Below are positions 23,900-36,421 of a stretch of 64,000 bases of DNA, one piece after another; position 1 is the first letter of the stretch, and each line of letters begins with the position of its first letter. The DNA comes from Amborella trichopoda (taxonomy: Eukaryota; Streptophyta; Magnoliopsida; Amborellales; Amborellaceae). The DNA lies in contig NW_006499603.1 in assembly GCF_000471905.2 (NCBI RefSeq), forward strand, positions 1,454,468 to 1,518,467, written 5' to 3'. The position numbers and the translations under genes were made by a program. Under the pieces are notes generated by a model. That model searched no databases. It saw nothing but the letters and a program-made list of their open reading frames with translations, and had not been told where the DNA came from.

Positions 23900-25160
23900 A
23901 TTCCCTTGTTGATTCAGTTCTTGAGTGATATTGTTGTTGCACTCGAAACAAGGGAATTTCTTTATTGCGTAACACTTGTATTCTCCGGTCTTATATCCCA
24001 ATTTGTCGTTCAACATAGGTCAAGTCCTCCCTGAGTGGGATTAGTTCATATTTCAAAACATGGGATGGGTCAGGTTGATATTTCCTCAACAATGATACAA
24101 GAAAGACATTGTGAATATTGGTCAGTTCAGGTGGCAGGGCAAGTTGGTACGCCATGCTCCCAACTCTTTCAATAATTTTGAAAGGCCCAATATACCGTGG
24201 GCTCAAATTTCCCTTTTTGCCAAATCTCGTAATACCATTGGTTGGTGATATCTTCAGGAAGATCTGATCACCTACTTCAAATTTGAGGTCTCTCCTGTGA
24301 TTATCGACATAACTCTTTTGCCGATTTTGGGCTGTCTTGAGCCGCTCTCTAATTAAGGCAATCATCTCAGAAGTTATCTAGACTATTTTGGGCCCCAGTA
24401 ATTTCTTCTCGCCCACATCATCCGAGCAGATAAGCGATCTACACTTCCTCTCATATAGGGCCTCATACGGTGCCATGTGGATGTTGGCTTGGAAGCTATT
24501 GTTGTAGGCAAACTCTATTAGGGGCAGATGGTCTTCCCAGCTTCCTCTAAAATCAGTGACATATGCCCTTAGCATATCTTTTAGTGTCTGAATGGTCCTT
24601 TCAGATTACCCATCTGTCTGGGGATGAAAGGCGATGCTGAAAGTAAGTTCGGTCCCCAAAGCTGACTGTAGACCAGCCTAGAATCTAGAGGTAAACTCAG
24701 TGTCTCTATTGGACACCATGCTGATGGGTACACCATGTAATCTTAGAATTTCTCTAATGTACAACTGGGTCAGCTTATCCAGGGTATAAGGCGTGCGGAC
24801 AGGTAAAAATGAGCGGCCTTAGTTAATCGATCCACAATGACCCAGATACTATCATGTTCAGCACTTGATCTGAGCAATCCAGAAACAAAATCCATTATGA
24901 TGTGCTCCCACTTCCACTCTGGTATGGGAAAGAGCTACAACAGTCCGGTGGGTTTCTGATGTTCCGCCTTCACTTACTGACACGTCAAGCACTTAAATGA
25001 CAAACTGAGCCACATCCCTCTTCATGTTGTTCCACTAGAAGGTCTTTTTCAAATCCTAGTACATCTTTGTACTCCCAGGGTGTACCGTGTAGCGGAAGTG
25101 GTGTGCTTCCTCTAGATCAACCCTTTTTATACTACATACTCGATCCTTAAACCTTAACAA
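23900..25160 (-). pseudogene. Gypsy integrase with chromovirus-type C-terminus
   Basis: On the minus strand the catalytic core is recognisable as [18 protein letters not shown] followed by a stop, then SERTIQTLKDMLRAYV, WEDHLPLIEFAYNNS and the M-A-P-Y-E-A-L-Y box near 24460. After another stop come the GPY/F-type region (GPFKIIERVG, AYQLALPPEL, VFLVSLLRKYQPDPSHVL) and, past a TGA, DRRIQVLRNKEIPLFRV, the chromodomain-region end of Tekay-type elements. Role in a live element: insertion of cDNA into chromatin. At least four in-frame stops make this copy inactive. Confidence 0.85.
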
Positions 25161-25379
25161 GTCATCACCGCTCATAGAGAAATCCTCTTTTCCACCCATC
25201 TTCAATTCTTATAAAATATTTACAAGCTGAGGATATCCCTTTTGAGCTACTCGGATTCATTGAAATAATTAAGGTTCCATCCTCAGACACAAAAGCATTC
25301 CTCCCCCCTCTAAGGGGTCGAGATGAGTGCCACTCCACCACATCCTCTGATAGCTTCATCTCTCTAACCATCAAATGTG

Positions 25380-25770
25380 CCACTGAGACCACAGCTTTCC
25401 TGCTTAGGGCGTCGGTTACTACGTTAATCTTGCCTGGGTGGTAATCAATTGTATAGTCATAATCATTCAATAAGTCTATCCATCTTCTTTGCCTCATATT
25501 CAACTCCTTTAGGGAAAAATAGGTACTTGAGGCTCTTGTGATCCGTGAACACCTTAAATTGGGTCCCATAGAGATAGTGCCTCCAGATCTTTAATGCAAA
25601 CACCACGACTACAAGCTCCAAGTCATGCGTTGGATAGTTCTGCTCATACGATTTCAATTGTCTGGAGGCATAAGAAATGACCTTGCCTCTTTGCATGAGC
25701 ACCCCCGAGTCCTTTATAGGATGCATCTGTATATACCACAAAGTCTTCATTCCCTTTTGGCAAGGCTAGT
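25380..25770 (-). pseudogene. Gypsy RNase H domain
   Basis: The frame shows [38 protein letters not shown], the [11 protein letters not shown] box and, after a frameshift near 25500, [19 protein letters not shown] and NVVTDALSRK. These are the standard Ty3/gypsy RNase H landmarks in order. The upstream YTDAS motif lies in the RT-containing frame (near 25730), so a frameshift separates it from the rest. Role: degradation of template RNA during reverse transcription. Confidence 0.85.
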
Positions 25771-26697
25771 ATTGGGGATCTGGTTAATCTCTTCTTAAGT
25801 TCTCGAAAACTTCTCTCACAGTCATCTGACCACAAAAATCTCTCATTATTTTGGGTCAGCCGAGTAAAGGGAAGCGCTATTTTCGAGAATCCTTCTACAA
25901 AGCTCCTGTAGTATCCTGCTAACCCCAGAAAGCTGTAAACTTCGGTTATATTTGTTGGTCTCTCCCACTTAAGAACTGCTTCAATCTTAGAGGGATCAAT
26001 CGTGATCCCATCCTTAGAAATAATGTGACCAAGGAAGCCTACACTGGGGAGCCAAAATTCGCTCTTGCTTAATTTGGTATATAGTCTTTTTGACCTCAGA
26101 GTTTGCAAGACAGTTCTGAGAAGTTGCTCGTGCAGTTCCCAACTCTTCGAATACATCAAAATATCATCAATAAAAACTACGCCAAAATCATCCAGGAAAG
26201 GTCGGAACACTCTATTCTTCAAATCCATGAACACCGCAAGGGCATTGGTGCCAAACAGCATTACAAATTTTAAGAAACTCGTAGTGGCCGTATCGAGTTT
26301 TAAAAGCAGTCTTCGAGACGTCTCCCTCCTTGATTCACAGTTGGTGATACCCCGATCGGAGGTCAATCTTTGAAAACAATTTGGCCCCTTGGATCTAATT
26401 AAAGAGGTCATCAATTCTAGGCAGAGGATACTTATTCTTCATCATCACTTGGTTTAACTACCTAGTGTCAATACATAGCCTCAGGGACCCATCCTTCTTC
26501 TTCACAAATAGAATAGGTGCACCCCAGGGTGACACGCTAGGTTGGATGAACCCCTTATTCAACAATTCATGCAACTGCTCTTTTAACTCATTTAACTCAG
26601 CTGGGGCCATTCTATACGGGGCTTTAGAGATGGGAACCGTGTCCGGGACTACTTCTATCTCAAATTCAATTTCCCTCGCTGGAGGCAAGGGGGGCAA
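25644..26697 (-). pseudogene. Gypsy reverse transcriptase
   Basis: The N-terminal finger region is at 26458-26697: [40 protein letters not shown] and [11 protein letters not shown], then a stop. After a damaged stretch where the first catalytic Asp region should lie, the palm resumes with [26 protein letters not shown] (catalytic Asp pair) and [18 protein letters not shown]. The connection region ([26 protein letters not shown]) follows, then [13 protein letters not shown] opening RNase H. Order and motifs are those of chromoviral RT. Stops at 26456 and scrambled sequence at 26300-26450 make it inactive. Confidence 0.9.
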
Positions 26698-26763
26698 CTC
26701 TTCTAGGAAAAGCTCAGGGTACTCTCTTACAACCGGTTGCTTTTCTAGCTGGGCCTGAACACC

Positions 26764-27450
26764 TCAGTTTTCTACTACATAGGCTAGATACCCTTCACAC
26801 TTATTAGCCAGGAAGTGAGAGGCCCGAAGAGCAGAAATAAAGTGCAGAGGGGAAGTATCCTTAGTGCCCTCAAAGTGTAACTCTGCTTGGTCAGAACGTT
26901 TAAAGGTTACCATCTTTTCATGGCAATTGACAGTGGCATGGTGGGAATATAGCCAATCCATGCCCAAAATAACATCAAGGTCTTGAATATCTAGGTGAAT
27001 CAAGCCTATTGGAAAGTCACACCCATCAATTGTAATCTTACACTGTCTATAAACTCCATCAGTTTCCATAAAATCTCCCACATGTGTGCATACTACTAAA
27101 GTATATTTGAGACATGCGGGTGTAACATTCAGATGACAAGCAAAATGGGGTGCAATAAATGAATGAGAGGAACCAGGATCAATTAAGACTTTGGCTCTAA
27201 CACCGTAGATAGAGAGCATACCTCTAATCACCGAAGTGGATGCCTTGGCTTCTTGTTCAGTGAGATAAAACACTCGTCCTTGTGTCTTCGGTCCGTCCTC
27301 GGCCTTTATCATGGGGAAATCCTTAACCCAGTGACCAACCTTGCCACACTTTAGGCACATGTTCCGCTTCCTGTAGCATTTGGCGGTAGTGTGGTTATCG
27401 TTTCCACAATGAGAGCTTATCAAGTGTCGATCACTTTCCATGTTGCTCAA
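26764..27450 (-). pseudogene. Gypsy nucleocapsid knuckle and aspartic protease
   Basis: A 228-codon open frame begins with a CCHC-type knuckle, CLKCGKVGHWVKDF, in which the last Cys is replaced by Phe. The retropepsin follows: VLIDPGSSHSFIA holds the catalytic Asp, but with Pro in place of the usual Ser/Thr of D-(S/T)-G, and DVILGMDWL is the conserved flap-distal block. Role in a live element: RNA packaging and polyprotein processing. Substitutions at the zinc ligand and next to the catalytic Asp suggest loss of function even though the frame is open. Confidence 0.85.
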
Positions 27451-28242
27451 GTGATTCTTCTGAGCCTTCAGATTAAGCTGGTAGGCTTTCCTCTAATATC
27501 CCTCCTTAAAAATTGTTGAGGCTTCTTTTGAAATCTCCTCGGCAGCACAATCTTCATTATTCCTCCCTTCCTCGATCTATGGTCCTCGTAGTCCCTCTCA
27601 ATCTTTAAGGCGAGGTCCACCAATGGGGTGTATGACTTTAGGTTGGCCAACATCACTCTCTCCCTCTAATATCCAACTGAAGGCCTCTCACGAATTTAGC
27701 CACCTTATGTGCCTCGGTGTTAATAATGTGAGGCACATACTTAGAGAGCTCTACAAATTTAGCGGCGTACTGCTCCACCGTCATACCCCCTTGTTGAAGT
27801 TTAATAAACTCCACGTCTTTTCTCTCCCTATCAGAGTCTGGAAAATACTTCTCATCGAAAGCTATCAGGAAGTTTTCCCATGTGGTCTGGGTCCCTGACT
27901 CTCCCCCAAGACTGCTTCACCGACTTCCACTAGTGCTCGGCTTCTCCTTCCAGCATGAAGGTTCCTAATCTAACCCTCTGCTCGTCCGAGCAGTGTAACA
28001 CCTCTAAGATCTTTTATATCTGTCTCTTGGCCTTCTCTACTCCTCCTTAAAAAGGTTGGGGGTGCCAGACTTTTAAACCTCTCTATAAGGCTACTGTCAT
28101 TCCGCTCCAAGGTAAGGGTAGACTAACCGGGCATTGACTCTTTCATCATCTGGTTCATGGCCCTTAGAGTTCTATAAAACTCACCGAGTTCCTCGGTGTT
28201 TTCATTGCTGGAACTTGCATTGTGGGTACAAGCTCTCGACAT
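27451..28242 (-). pseudogene. Gypsy gag (capsid) region
   Basis: An ATG at 28242-28240, about 100 bases after the primer-binding site, opens MSRACTHNASSS. Further on come FKSLAPPTF, ENFLIAFDEKYFPDSDRERK, FIKLQQGGMTVEQYAAKF, KVAKFVRGL and PLVDLALKIERDYEDH. These are the conserved blocks of the plant gypsy retrotransposon gag domain. A TAG early in the frame (near 28131), several frameshifts around 27900-28060 and a TGA near 27655 break it. Confidence 0.8.
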
Positions 28243-28339
28243 CTTCAACCTAGTCGCAAGAGCACCCAATCACTTATCTACCCCAAAACTATTCTAAAGA
28301 CTCTCCTAAACTCCCTAGGCCAAGAGTCATGTCCAGGCT

Positions 28340-28351
28340 GCTCTGATACCA
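28340..28351 (-). other. Primer-binding site (tRNA-iMet type) of the Tekay-like element
   Basis: TGGTATCAGAGC on the minus strand lies 4 bases inside the right-hand LTR. It is the sequence complementary to the 3' end of initiator Met tRNA used by most plant LTR retrotransposons. Confidence 0.85.
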
Positions 28352-28355
28352 TATA

Positions 28356-31300
28356 TGTCACGACCCCGCCCCTGACCCCCTTACCGTACGTGACAGAGGG
28401 TGACTGAGTGTCGGTTCGTGATCCCAAAGTAGCGTTTGTTAATTAGGTCAGGGTGAATTCAACGCCATTATTTCGGCAATCAAAGCGAACCAAGAAAAGA
28501 TAAATACATCATAAATTCTAAATATTAGGACACTTATCAATTTAAAGCTCCATACATTAACAAGAGGGCTTTACATAACATTCTTTCAAAAACATTACAT
28601 TTGAGTCTAAGGCATCGGGGCCCAAAATTTACAGGTTCATGCAATAAACAATATCCAGGGCTAGACTTCCCAACCACATACAAGATCTAGATTCCGCCTC
28701 CAAGAAGTCTAACTTCAACTTCCTTCAGAAATCCCCATCGTTCTAACTCTTGGCTTGTTGTTATCAGTCTACAAGGAGGGAAAGGAGAAAAGGGATGAGC
28801 TATACAGCCTAGTAAGTAGGTCTAATCGCTATGTATCAATAATGAGTCTACTCATGAATCATAAACAATTTATTTAACTATACGAAATTTCAATGCGGCA
28901 GTCATAAGAATCAGCTATCAGATCAGTGCATCTATTATAAGCATTATATCCATATAGCAAGTATCATTCAATCGATTCAATCATCGACATTCACAATTAC
29001 TATTCAACCATTACCGACTTACTCCCTAGCTCACCTACTCCTACAGTAGAGGCCTTATCCATCTGGCTAAGTCAATCCCATTGCTTAGGACCTCCACCAT
29101 CTCCCAGGAGGGAGAGCAATAACAAGTGGGGAAATCCACTTTTTAATGCCCTCATACTCTCACACGGGGCCCCCGCGCGCATTGGGCTTTCGATAGGCAC
29201 TTACCTTGTAAGGCGTTAGAAGTTAGCCTCATCTCAGTAAATCTCGAGTTAGTTCTATCTCAATAAATCTCGAGGGATGAGACCCTCCCATTTCACTTTC
29301 CCTTAATTGCATCCTATCATTCAGCAAGTTAATGGATATAGCCGGCATCACTTTCCTCAGTATAACAATTCTCACTAGCAATGGGTGCCCCATCGTGTAG
29401 CAAGAAATACCAGTGAAACAATAGTCAGTATAACAGTATTATCATAGAACCCCACTACCAATGGGTGACCTATTGCGTAGTGGTCATTATTATGGCCTCT
29501 TATTGTGCTCAGGCACTTAATTTTTTTCATGCTAAATCAGTGTATTATAACAGATAAATCAAATTTTCATCATGCAAGCACGAAGTCTTACTCAGAATCC
29601 TCCAGCATTCACAAAACATTATAACATTTATTATGAAACATCCATTGCATGAGCTATCACATGGCATTTATGCTTACACATCATCAGTAGAAATTCGACA
29701 CTTATCGTGTAACATTCATCATAGAATAATCACATTAGCTTTGCACTTGTTTGTTTATCACATAGCACGTACTTGCGTAGCACCATCTACATAACACTAT
29801 GGCATTTGCATGAAAAACATCGCATAATACTCACATTTATCACCTATCAAAGATATTACATAGCTACTTGAATAACTTAATGAGTAATTCCGAGAAAGGT
29901 GGCAGAAGATGAGCATAACGCTAATTCTGTGAAGTGCGACAGTGACATACCCCTCTTCTTACGAGCGTAACTTCCAATCCCGAGAGAATTTCAAAATAAT
30001 TAAAACATGCAACTCTAAGTCTACACATAGATATTTAAAATGGCAATACTTTGAAGACATTTGGACGATGTTTGGTAACTCAAAACTCGACACAAGGTGA
30101 GTAACAGTTGCTGGAATTTCCTGTAATAGAGAACAACGACATGCCCCCACATTTCGAGTCATAACTCTCATTTCACAAGAAATTTCAAAATCTTCAAAAC
30201 ATGCAACTTCAAGCTTACTCAGAGATATTTTAAATGGCAGAGGTTTGGAAATATTTGGACATTATTTGTTGGGTCAAATGTTTGACGATAGATGGGAGAC
30301 AGTTATTGGGATTCCTGTGACTGTGGAAGTAATGCACCCCCATATTTGGAGCATATCTCTTAGTTCATGCACAGTTTTGAAATGGTGTGAAAAATGCGAT
30401 TAAAATAGACAAGCATATCTTTCATTCAAAACCAGTTTGGGCTCGTTTGGACATTGTTTGGCTATTGAAATGTGGGATGCAAGAACAATCACAGTTTTGG
30501 AAATTCACACCCTCAAGTTTAGCATACATTCAAGAGCATTCAATACTTCATAAGCCAAAGAAAATCTTGATGCAAAACCAAGTTCATATTAAACTAATCC
30601 CACAAGTGAACTACTTCACACACTTCCACCACAAATAAAATCATATACAGGGCTCAATCGATCATGGCATCTGAGATTTCATGCTCATCACAAGGCATTC
30701 ACACTCATACATTTCATCATAACAATATCCTTCACTTTCAACACTTAGAATAATTTCCTATAATTTTATTGATGCATAAAAGCTAGACTCACTTACCTGA
30801 TGCCCACGGTGCTTCTAAACTCCGCACACACAGGTCACTTCAACCTCTTAGCAAGGCTCCCCAACAGCAGCAATAAAGGGGGATTCACACTCGAGCTCTC
30901 GAGAGAGAAAGTTGGGAGAAGAAGGAGGGAGATGTGTAAAATGGCGGAGGGTGAAGCAGAGTGGGGCTTAAGTACCCACGGTAGGTGGAGTCCACTGTTG
31001 CTGACTGGGTAGGTGAAGGTCACTGTATCTGACATGTACGACGCTGACAGATGAGGCGCTGAAAGCAGTCACATATTCCCTTTTTCATCACGACTCTATC
31101 CTCGGCTCATGCGCGGTGTTACTCCTTTACTGCCTTCACTGGTGGTGATAGCCTCCTACACGAGCGACGATGCTCCAAACGACGCTACACTCGCGGCAAT
31201 GCTCAAATTTTCACTCGCGGCATTGCTCTTCCATCTTCACAGCCGGCTTTAGGCCTCTTCCATAGACAGTGATGCACATCCCTATCTACACGCGTGATGC

Positions 31301-31594
31301 TTGCTGACTTTTCATTCTCTTTGTCAATTCACAGACGGCGCTGGGTCTCCTTACGCAAACGGTGATGGTCCTCACATACGTGGTGTTACCACCCGCATGT
31401 GCGACAAAGCGCAAATGGCGCTGCCCACATTCACGTATGACGATGCATCCTCTATCTCTCTCTTATGCCTCTTCATCAAAAACAGCGCTAAGCTCTTATA
31501 CGTGCATGACGATGCTCTAAATGGTGCTAGGCCTTTGGTTCACCCTCCATAGCCGTGCGCATATCTGAACTGAGAGAAAATTATGGTCCTTATA
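28356..31594 (-). repeat. 5' LTR of the Tekay-like element
   Basis: Bounded by TGTCACGACC and GGTCCTTATA, it aligns end to end with 20572-23813, including the degenerate ~190-bp repeats (29945-30400) and the GC-rich GGCGATGCTC-like region (31080-31540). The LTR pair shows many scattered substitutions and small indels, indicating a considerable time since insertion; divergence was not computed. Confidence 0.9.
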
Positions 31595-32022
31595 GCTGAT
31601 GCACTTCGCATTGCTCAATCTCAAAACCCTCGAATTGGAGAATCCTCTAATAAAAGAAAAACTTACCAACCTTGGAACACTAATAAAAGGCAGAATGTTG
31701 AAACTAAAACAAGAAGCCTATGCACAAATTCCCAAGGGGGCATGTTTCATTTGTGGGAAGATGGGACACTTTAAATCCCAATGCCCAAACAAAAGGGAAC
31801 CCAAGACACTCAACCAAGGTTGCGGCTACTTGTGTATAGTAGTTGATTGTTTAATAGCTAATGTGTCCATTGATGATTGTTGGGAGGACTCTGTGGCCAC
31901 TAAACAGATATCCAAGTCTAAAGAGGGCTTTGTGGAACTTAAAGAGCTTAAAGTTGGGGAACATGTCATCTCTATGGGCAATGATTCTAAGTCTGATATA
32001 CTGGTTTTGGCACTTATAAACT
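31595..32022 (+). pseudogene. Copia gag C-terminus, zinc knuckle and protease
   Basis: The frame continues from 20571 through the target site as ADALRIAQSQNP. A frameshift lies near 31700, after which KGACFICGKMGHFKSQCPNK gives a perfect C-x2-C-x4-H-x4-C nucleocapsid knuckle. Downstream is the aspartic protease: WEDSVATK corresponds to W-x-x-D-S-G-A, with Gly changed to Val beside the catalytic Asp, followed by the copia-typical KEGFVELKELKVGEH and ISMGN blocks. Sequence up to about 32240 carries further damaged protease and linker (LLSVRKLDAKGYE-like). Confidence 0.85.
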
Positions 32023-32239
32023 AGTCATCCCAATTGGGAACTTCTTGCTCCTTTCTGGTACTCTTTATGCTCTTTCTATGTGTTGTAGCTTGTTGTCAGT
32101 CAGGAAGCTTGATGCTAAGGGATATGAGTTCGTTTCAAGGATGGGAAATTTTCAATTGGGATTAATAAGAAAATAGTTGTATGGGGGAAAGCTCGAGGGG
32201 ATATGTATTTGCTTGATAAAATAAATGAAATTTCATCTT

Positions 32240-33294
32240 CTTTTGCTTACTTGAATGTGTGTGATGATGAAACTTCTTTTTTTGTGGCATGTGCGTTTGG
32301 GTCATATTAGTAGAAATAGAATTTATAGACTTGCTAATGATGGCTTGATTCCTAAAATGACAAATTTAGATTTTAAAAATTGTGAACCATATTTATTTTG
32401 TAAAATGAGTAGAAAATCCTTTGGTAAAGCAACAAGATCTTATGATTTATTGTCTATTATTCATTCTGATATTTATGGGATAATTAATATAAAAACACTT
32501 AGGGGTATGGAGTATTTATTTCATTCATTGATGATTATTCGAGATTTGGTTTTATTTATCTAATTAGTAGAAAATCTGATGCACTTGAAATATTTAAAGA
32601 ATTTAAATTAGAAGTTGAAAACTAATTTGATAAAAGAATTAAAATACTTAGAACAGATCGATGAGAGGAATATTGTTCTAATTTGTTTGATATTTTTTGT
32701 AAAGAAAATGGGATAATGCACCATAAGACCATGCCCCACACACCCCAACAAAATGGTGTTGCTGAAAGGTGTAATCGAACTCTCATAGAAATGATGCGAT
32801 CAATGATGAGTCATGCTAACTTGTCCTCAATTTTTTGGGGTGAAGCATTGCATACTGCTATGTATATTTTAAATCGACTTCCTTCAAAATCCGTAAAGAA
32901 AACACCTTATGAGTTATAGACTGGATGTAAACCTCGATTGAAACATTTAAAAATTTGGGTTTGTGATGCTCATGTACTTATCCCGAGCCATGAGAGATCT
33001 AAGTTGCAGGCTAAAACTATAAAATGCTCATTCATAGGGTACTCTGATACTTCTAGGGGTTATAGGTTTTATGACCATGAGACCAAATCTTTGGTTAAAT
33101 CGAAAAATGCACATTTATTAGAAGCACATATGAAAATATGGAAACTCTCTCTTATTTATATACATGAATTAGACAATAACAAAGGAGTAAATGAAAACAT
33201 AAAACAATATGAATCATAGATAGTGGGAGTGATACAATTGAACTTACTAATATAGATGACAGTGAACCTAGGGGAAGTTATAGGAATAAGAGAG
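32240..33294 (+). pseudogene. Copia integrase
   Basis: It opens with the GAG-pre/zinc-finger region FLWHVRLGHISRNRIYRLAN and NCEPYLFCKMSRKSFGKA, followed by the core: IIHSDIYG (first Asp), KILRTDR followed by TGA (second Asp region) and HTPQQNGVAERCNRT (catalytic Glu region). Then come WGEALHTAMYILNRLPSKS, TPYEL followed by a stop, IKCSFIGYSDTSRGYRFYD and the EPRGSYRNKR stretch before the RT. A frameshift at about 32515, a TGA near 32663 and a TAG near 32918 inactivate it. The copia frame stops at 33294, where the Tat-like array is inserted, and continues at 51519. Confidence 0.88.
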
Positions 33295-36200
33295 CGGTTA
33301 AATGCCTCAATCTCGCCCTCCAGATTTGGATGATTGGGCAGCACGTGTCTCGGGTTTCGGGGAGACCTGGGACTTTTAAGATCGCTCTCTCGAGAACCTC
33401 ATTCGAGAACAAGGGCAGGTATGACCAACCGATGAGAGAGGAATTTAAAGTGGGTTCAGAACTTACTCGGGCTGGCTCGCGTGGGCGCCCTCTTAGATCA
33501 TGAAGAAAGTCCCCCAAATATAAAACTGGTTCGGAATCGCCTCCTTTGGCTTGTATTCTCATGTTTTCTACACTCAACACACATATGGCAAATATTATAA
33601 GACAGGTGGGTTGACAGACCTCACCTTTTCCTCTTAAGTGAATGTACACAAGCATGCGCATTCAAAAGAAGAAGAGAAGAATAAGAGAAGAAAGATGGGC
33701 GACAAAAGAATTTCACCAGGCGAGGAGATCAACATAGTAATTAAGCTAATGAATAGTTGGCCTGACATGGTAGTAAAATGGGCTCGATAACCCAGACTGG
33801 CCCAACAGGATTACTACTAGACGTCAATACCGATACTGACTAACTAGACATGATGGTTAGTCTATCGTGGCAGTAAAGCGGCACAATAATTTTGGCACAA
33901 CAACATTACGGCTAGACGACAAGACTACCATGAAAGGCTAATCTCAACTCCTCTTAATCAAACAAAAGAATAACAGCAATAACATATATTATAAAGAAAA
34001 ACATAAGAAGAGTAAGATAAGAGAAGAAGAGAGGAGAATGAAGGAGTGGGAAGAGAAGGAAAGAAAAAGAAGCATATGAGGGAAGAGAAGGAAAGAAAAA
34101 GAAGCATATGAGGGAAGAGAGAGAAACAGACGGTGTTAGGCGTCGCTGGTTGTATTAGGCAAAAAAAAGGGAAGAGGTCAGAATCGACGCTGAGCGTCAC
34201 CAACTGTATCTGACAAAGAAGAGAGAGGGAACACAATCGGCGCTGAGCGTCACTAACTGTGCTAAATAAAGAAGAGAGAGAAGATGCAATCGACATTAGA
34301 CTTCACCGTTTGTGTTAGATGAGAAGAGAGAGGATGCAGTCGGGCATTAGGCTTCGTCGACTCTGTTAGACGAGAAGAGAGAGAGGATGCAGTCGGCACT
34401 AAGCTTCATTGACTATGTTAGACGAGAAGAGAGAGAGGATACAATAGGTGCTAGGCTTCACCGACTGTGTTATACGAGAAGAGAGAGGATGCAGTCGGTG
34501 CTAGGCTTCATCGACTGTGTTAAATGAGAAGAGAGAGAGGATGCAGTCGACGCTAGCCTTTACCATCTGTGTTTAGATAGAGGAGAGAGAGAGGATGCAC
34601 TCAAAGTTAGGCTTCACCGACTGTGTTTAGACAAAGGAGAGAGAGGATGCAATCGGCACTAGGCTTCACCGACTGTGTTAGACGAAGAGTAAAAGAGAGA
34701 TAGAGATGAGAAGAAGAGAGAGAAAGAGAGATAGAGATGAGAAGAAGAGAGAGAAAGATGAGAAGAAGTGAGACAAAGAGAGATAGAGATGAGAAAAAGA
34801 AGGGAGGAGAGAGAAAGATAAATAGAGACTAAAAAAAAGGGAGGAGAGAGAAAGATAGATAGAGATGAGAAAAATAAGGGAGGAGAGAGAGAAAGAGAGA
34901 TACAGATGAGAAAAGAAAGGAGAAGAGAGAGATAGAGATGAGGAGAGAGAAAGAGGGGAGGAGAGAGAAAGTTACCTTATCGAAGGGTATCGACCCTTTT
35001 CTTATCTCTCCTCTCTCTCTCCAAGACAGACCCACGAGCTTAAGCAAAAATCAGAACTTTATTGATTGATTGAAGAAATGAACCGAGGTCTCTTTACAAT
35101 TTGGCTTTGCATGCTTGTATAGAATTCGGCTAAAACATGGGTGTACAACCAAAAACTACATAGAATTGAAGATAATTACAATTTAATTGAATTAAAAGAA
35201 ATTGTAAAAATGGGTGTAAAAGGACAATTTTGCCCCTGCCTAACAATGTGTGGAATTTCAGAATAGTCCATGCTGTTGCTGAAGAACTTGTGTGATCTTC
35301 CATGACTGATCCAGGGTTGTTTTTATGCCCGTTTGATCGAAAGATGATTATTTTCTTATGGGGCTCGGCATGACGATCGATTTGATACCAACTTCGAGCA
35401 ATGAATCATGTTTTTAAGCCATGATCATGAAACTTGAAATTTACTTGAATCTTGAAAACTTTGGATCGATTATGTGTTCGTTCCTTGATGTTTCTTCGTG
35501 ACTTTTTTACTGAATCACATTGAGCATGCCGTCACGATCACGTTGCAACAAACGCAGCTTGATTTCATTTTCGGATGAAGATTTCGTCATCTTGAGTGTT
35601 TGGCCGGAATCTTGAAATCTGGCAGCTGAAATTTATAGCATCTTCAATGCCTCCATGTGTGAAATCCAATTGTTCATCTACCAGAGAAGGCCACAGACTT
35701 TATGCACATAATGCAATTGGTTTCGTGCCGATCGGGTATGCGAGCATCGTAATTTGGCCTCCGGAGTGGGGTATGCTGCTGCTGAATTTTCTGTAACTTT
35801 CTTTAATGATCAGCAACTTCTCTCTAGTTTTTCTCCCTGCTCGGCATCGTCATAGGGCGTACCACATATCGAATCGCTTGTCTTGATGAGACGAAAACGC
35901 TCACCAAATTTGAATGCGATCCGACTTAGAACAAGTGAGATATAGGCCTCAAAATTCACTGCCCGTGACTGTAAAATCAGCCCCCTTTAATGGTGTTCGG
36001 TGCAAGGTGCCCACACGGGAATAGTGTGCAGCCTACCCCTTTTCGGTATTTTACCCATAACTTTGTCCTGGTGTGCTCGATTAAGCCGAAACATGATCCG
36101 TGGGGTTTTGACCGTGCCAGATCCAATGGCAGTGGTCCCACAGCTGTTTGACGTACCAAAGGTATAGTTCTAATTATGGGGTCTATTTTAGGGTGCTAAA

Positions 36201-36421
36201 GGCCAATTTTACCGAAATTGTTTCTTTGTGCTCACTACCTTAAACATGTCTGATCGCGATGAAACTTGGCAGGTGGCATTCTGGAGTGATGATGAAGATC
36301 TTGACTAATTCTGGGGCAATTATTAGACTGTCAAAATTTCCACTGTTTTGTGGGCTTTACTGACTTGCTTCCTTCTTTATTCCGCATCAGGGACTAAGGT
36401 GTGGAAAAATGCATTCAAACA
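33295..36421 (-). repeat. LTR X (3' LTR of the Tat-like array)
   Basis: On the plus strand it runs from CGGTTAAATGCCTCAATC (decayed from TGGTTAGGTGCCTCGATC in the other copies) to GCATTCAAACA. Internal landmarks shared with Y and ZW are a ~50-bp minisatellite (34127-34690), a GA-rich tract (34690-34980), GAAAGTTACCTTATCGAAGGG and ATTTTATTGATTGATxxAAGAA. A unique ~1.3-kb 3' part carries GTGTTCGTTCCTTGA and ATGCACATAATGCAATTGG. Confidence 0.85.
34127..34690. repeat. Hairpin-bearing ~50-bp minisatellite in LTR X
   Basis: About eleven units of the form GATGCAGTCGGxxCTAGGCTTCACCGACTGTGTTAGACGAGAAGAGAG (written here with gaps in alignment) are spaced ~50 bp apart. The core word CAGTCGG and the later word CCGACTG are reverse complements separated by 12 nt, so most units can form a 7-bp stem, some with one mismatch or G-T pair. 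Confidence 0.85.

Larger units (their letters stand above)
20572..31594 (-). mobile_element. Ty3/gypsy retrotransposon (Tekay/Del-like chromovirus), complete but decayed
   Basis: Two ~3.24-kb LTRs (20572-23813 and 28356-31594) enclose 4.5 kb of internal sequence with minus-strand gag, protease, RT, RNase H and integrase. The flanks are a perfect 5-bp target duplication, GCTGA (20567-20571 and 31595-31599), inside copia gag. The primer-binding site TGGTATCAGAGC next to the right LTR and a G-rich tract next to the left LTR agree with minus orientation. The assignment to the Tekay/Del clade rests on the long LTRs, the F-I-D-D-I-L RT box and the integrase C-terminus with PDPSHVL and a DRRIQVLRNKEIPL chromodomain-region motif. 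Every coding region has stops or frameshifts, and the LTRs differ from each other at many sites, so it is old. Confidence 0.9.

Noticed and set aside
32255..32919. Intact copia integrase
   Set aside because: Motifs are present but a frameshift and stop codons break the frame, so it is listed as a pseudogene.
34127..34690. CRISPR-like array of ~50-bp spaced repeats
   Set aside because: The spacers are GA-rich and similar to each other, the window is plant nuclear DNA, and the array is part of an LTR.
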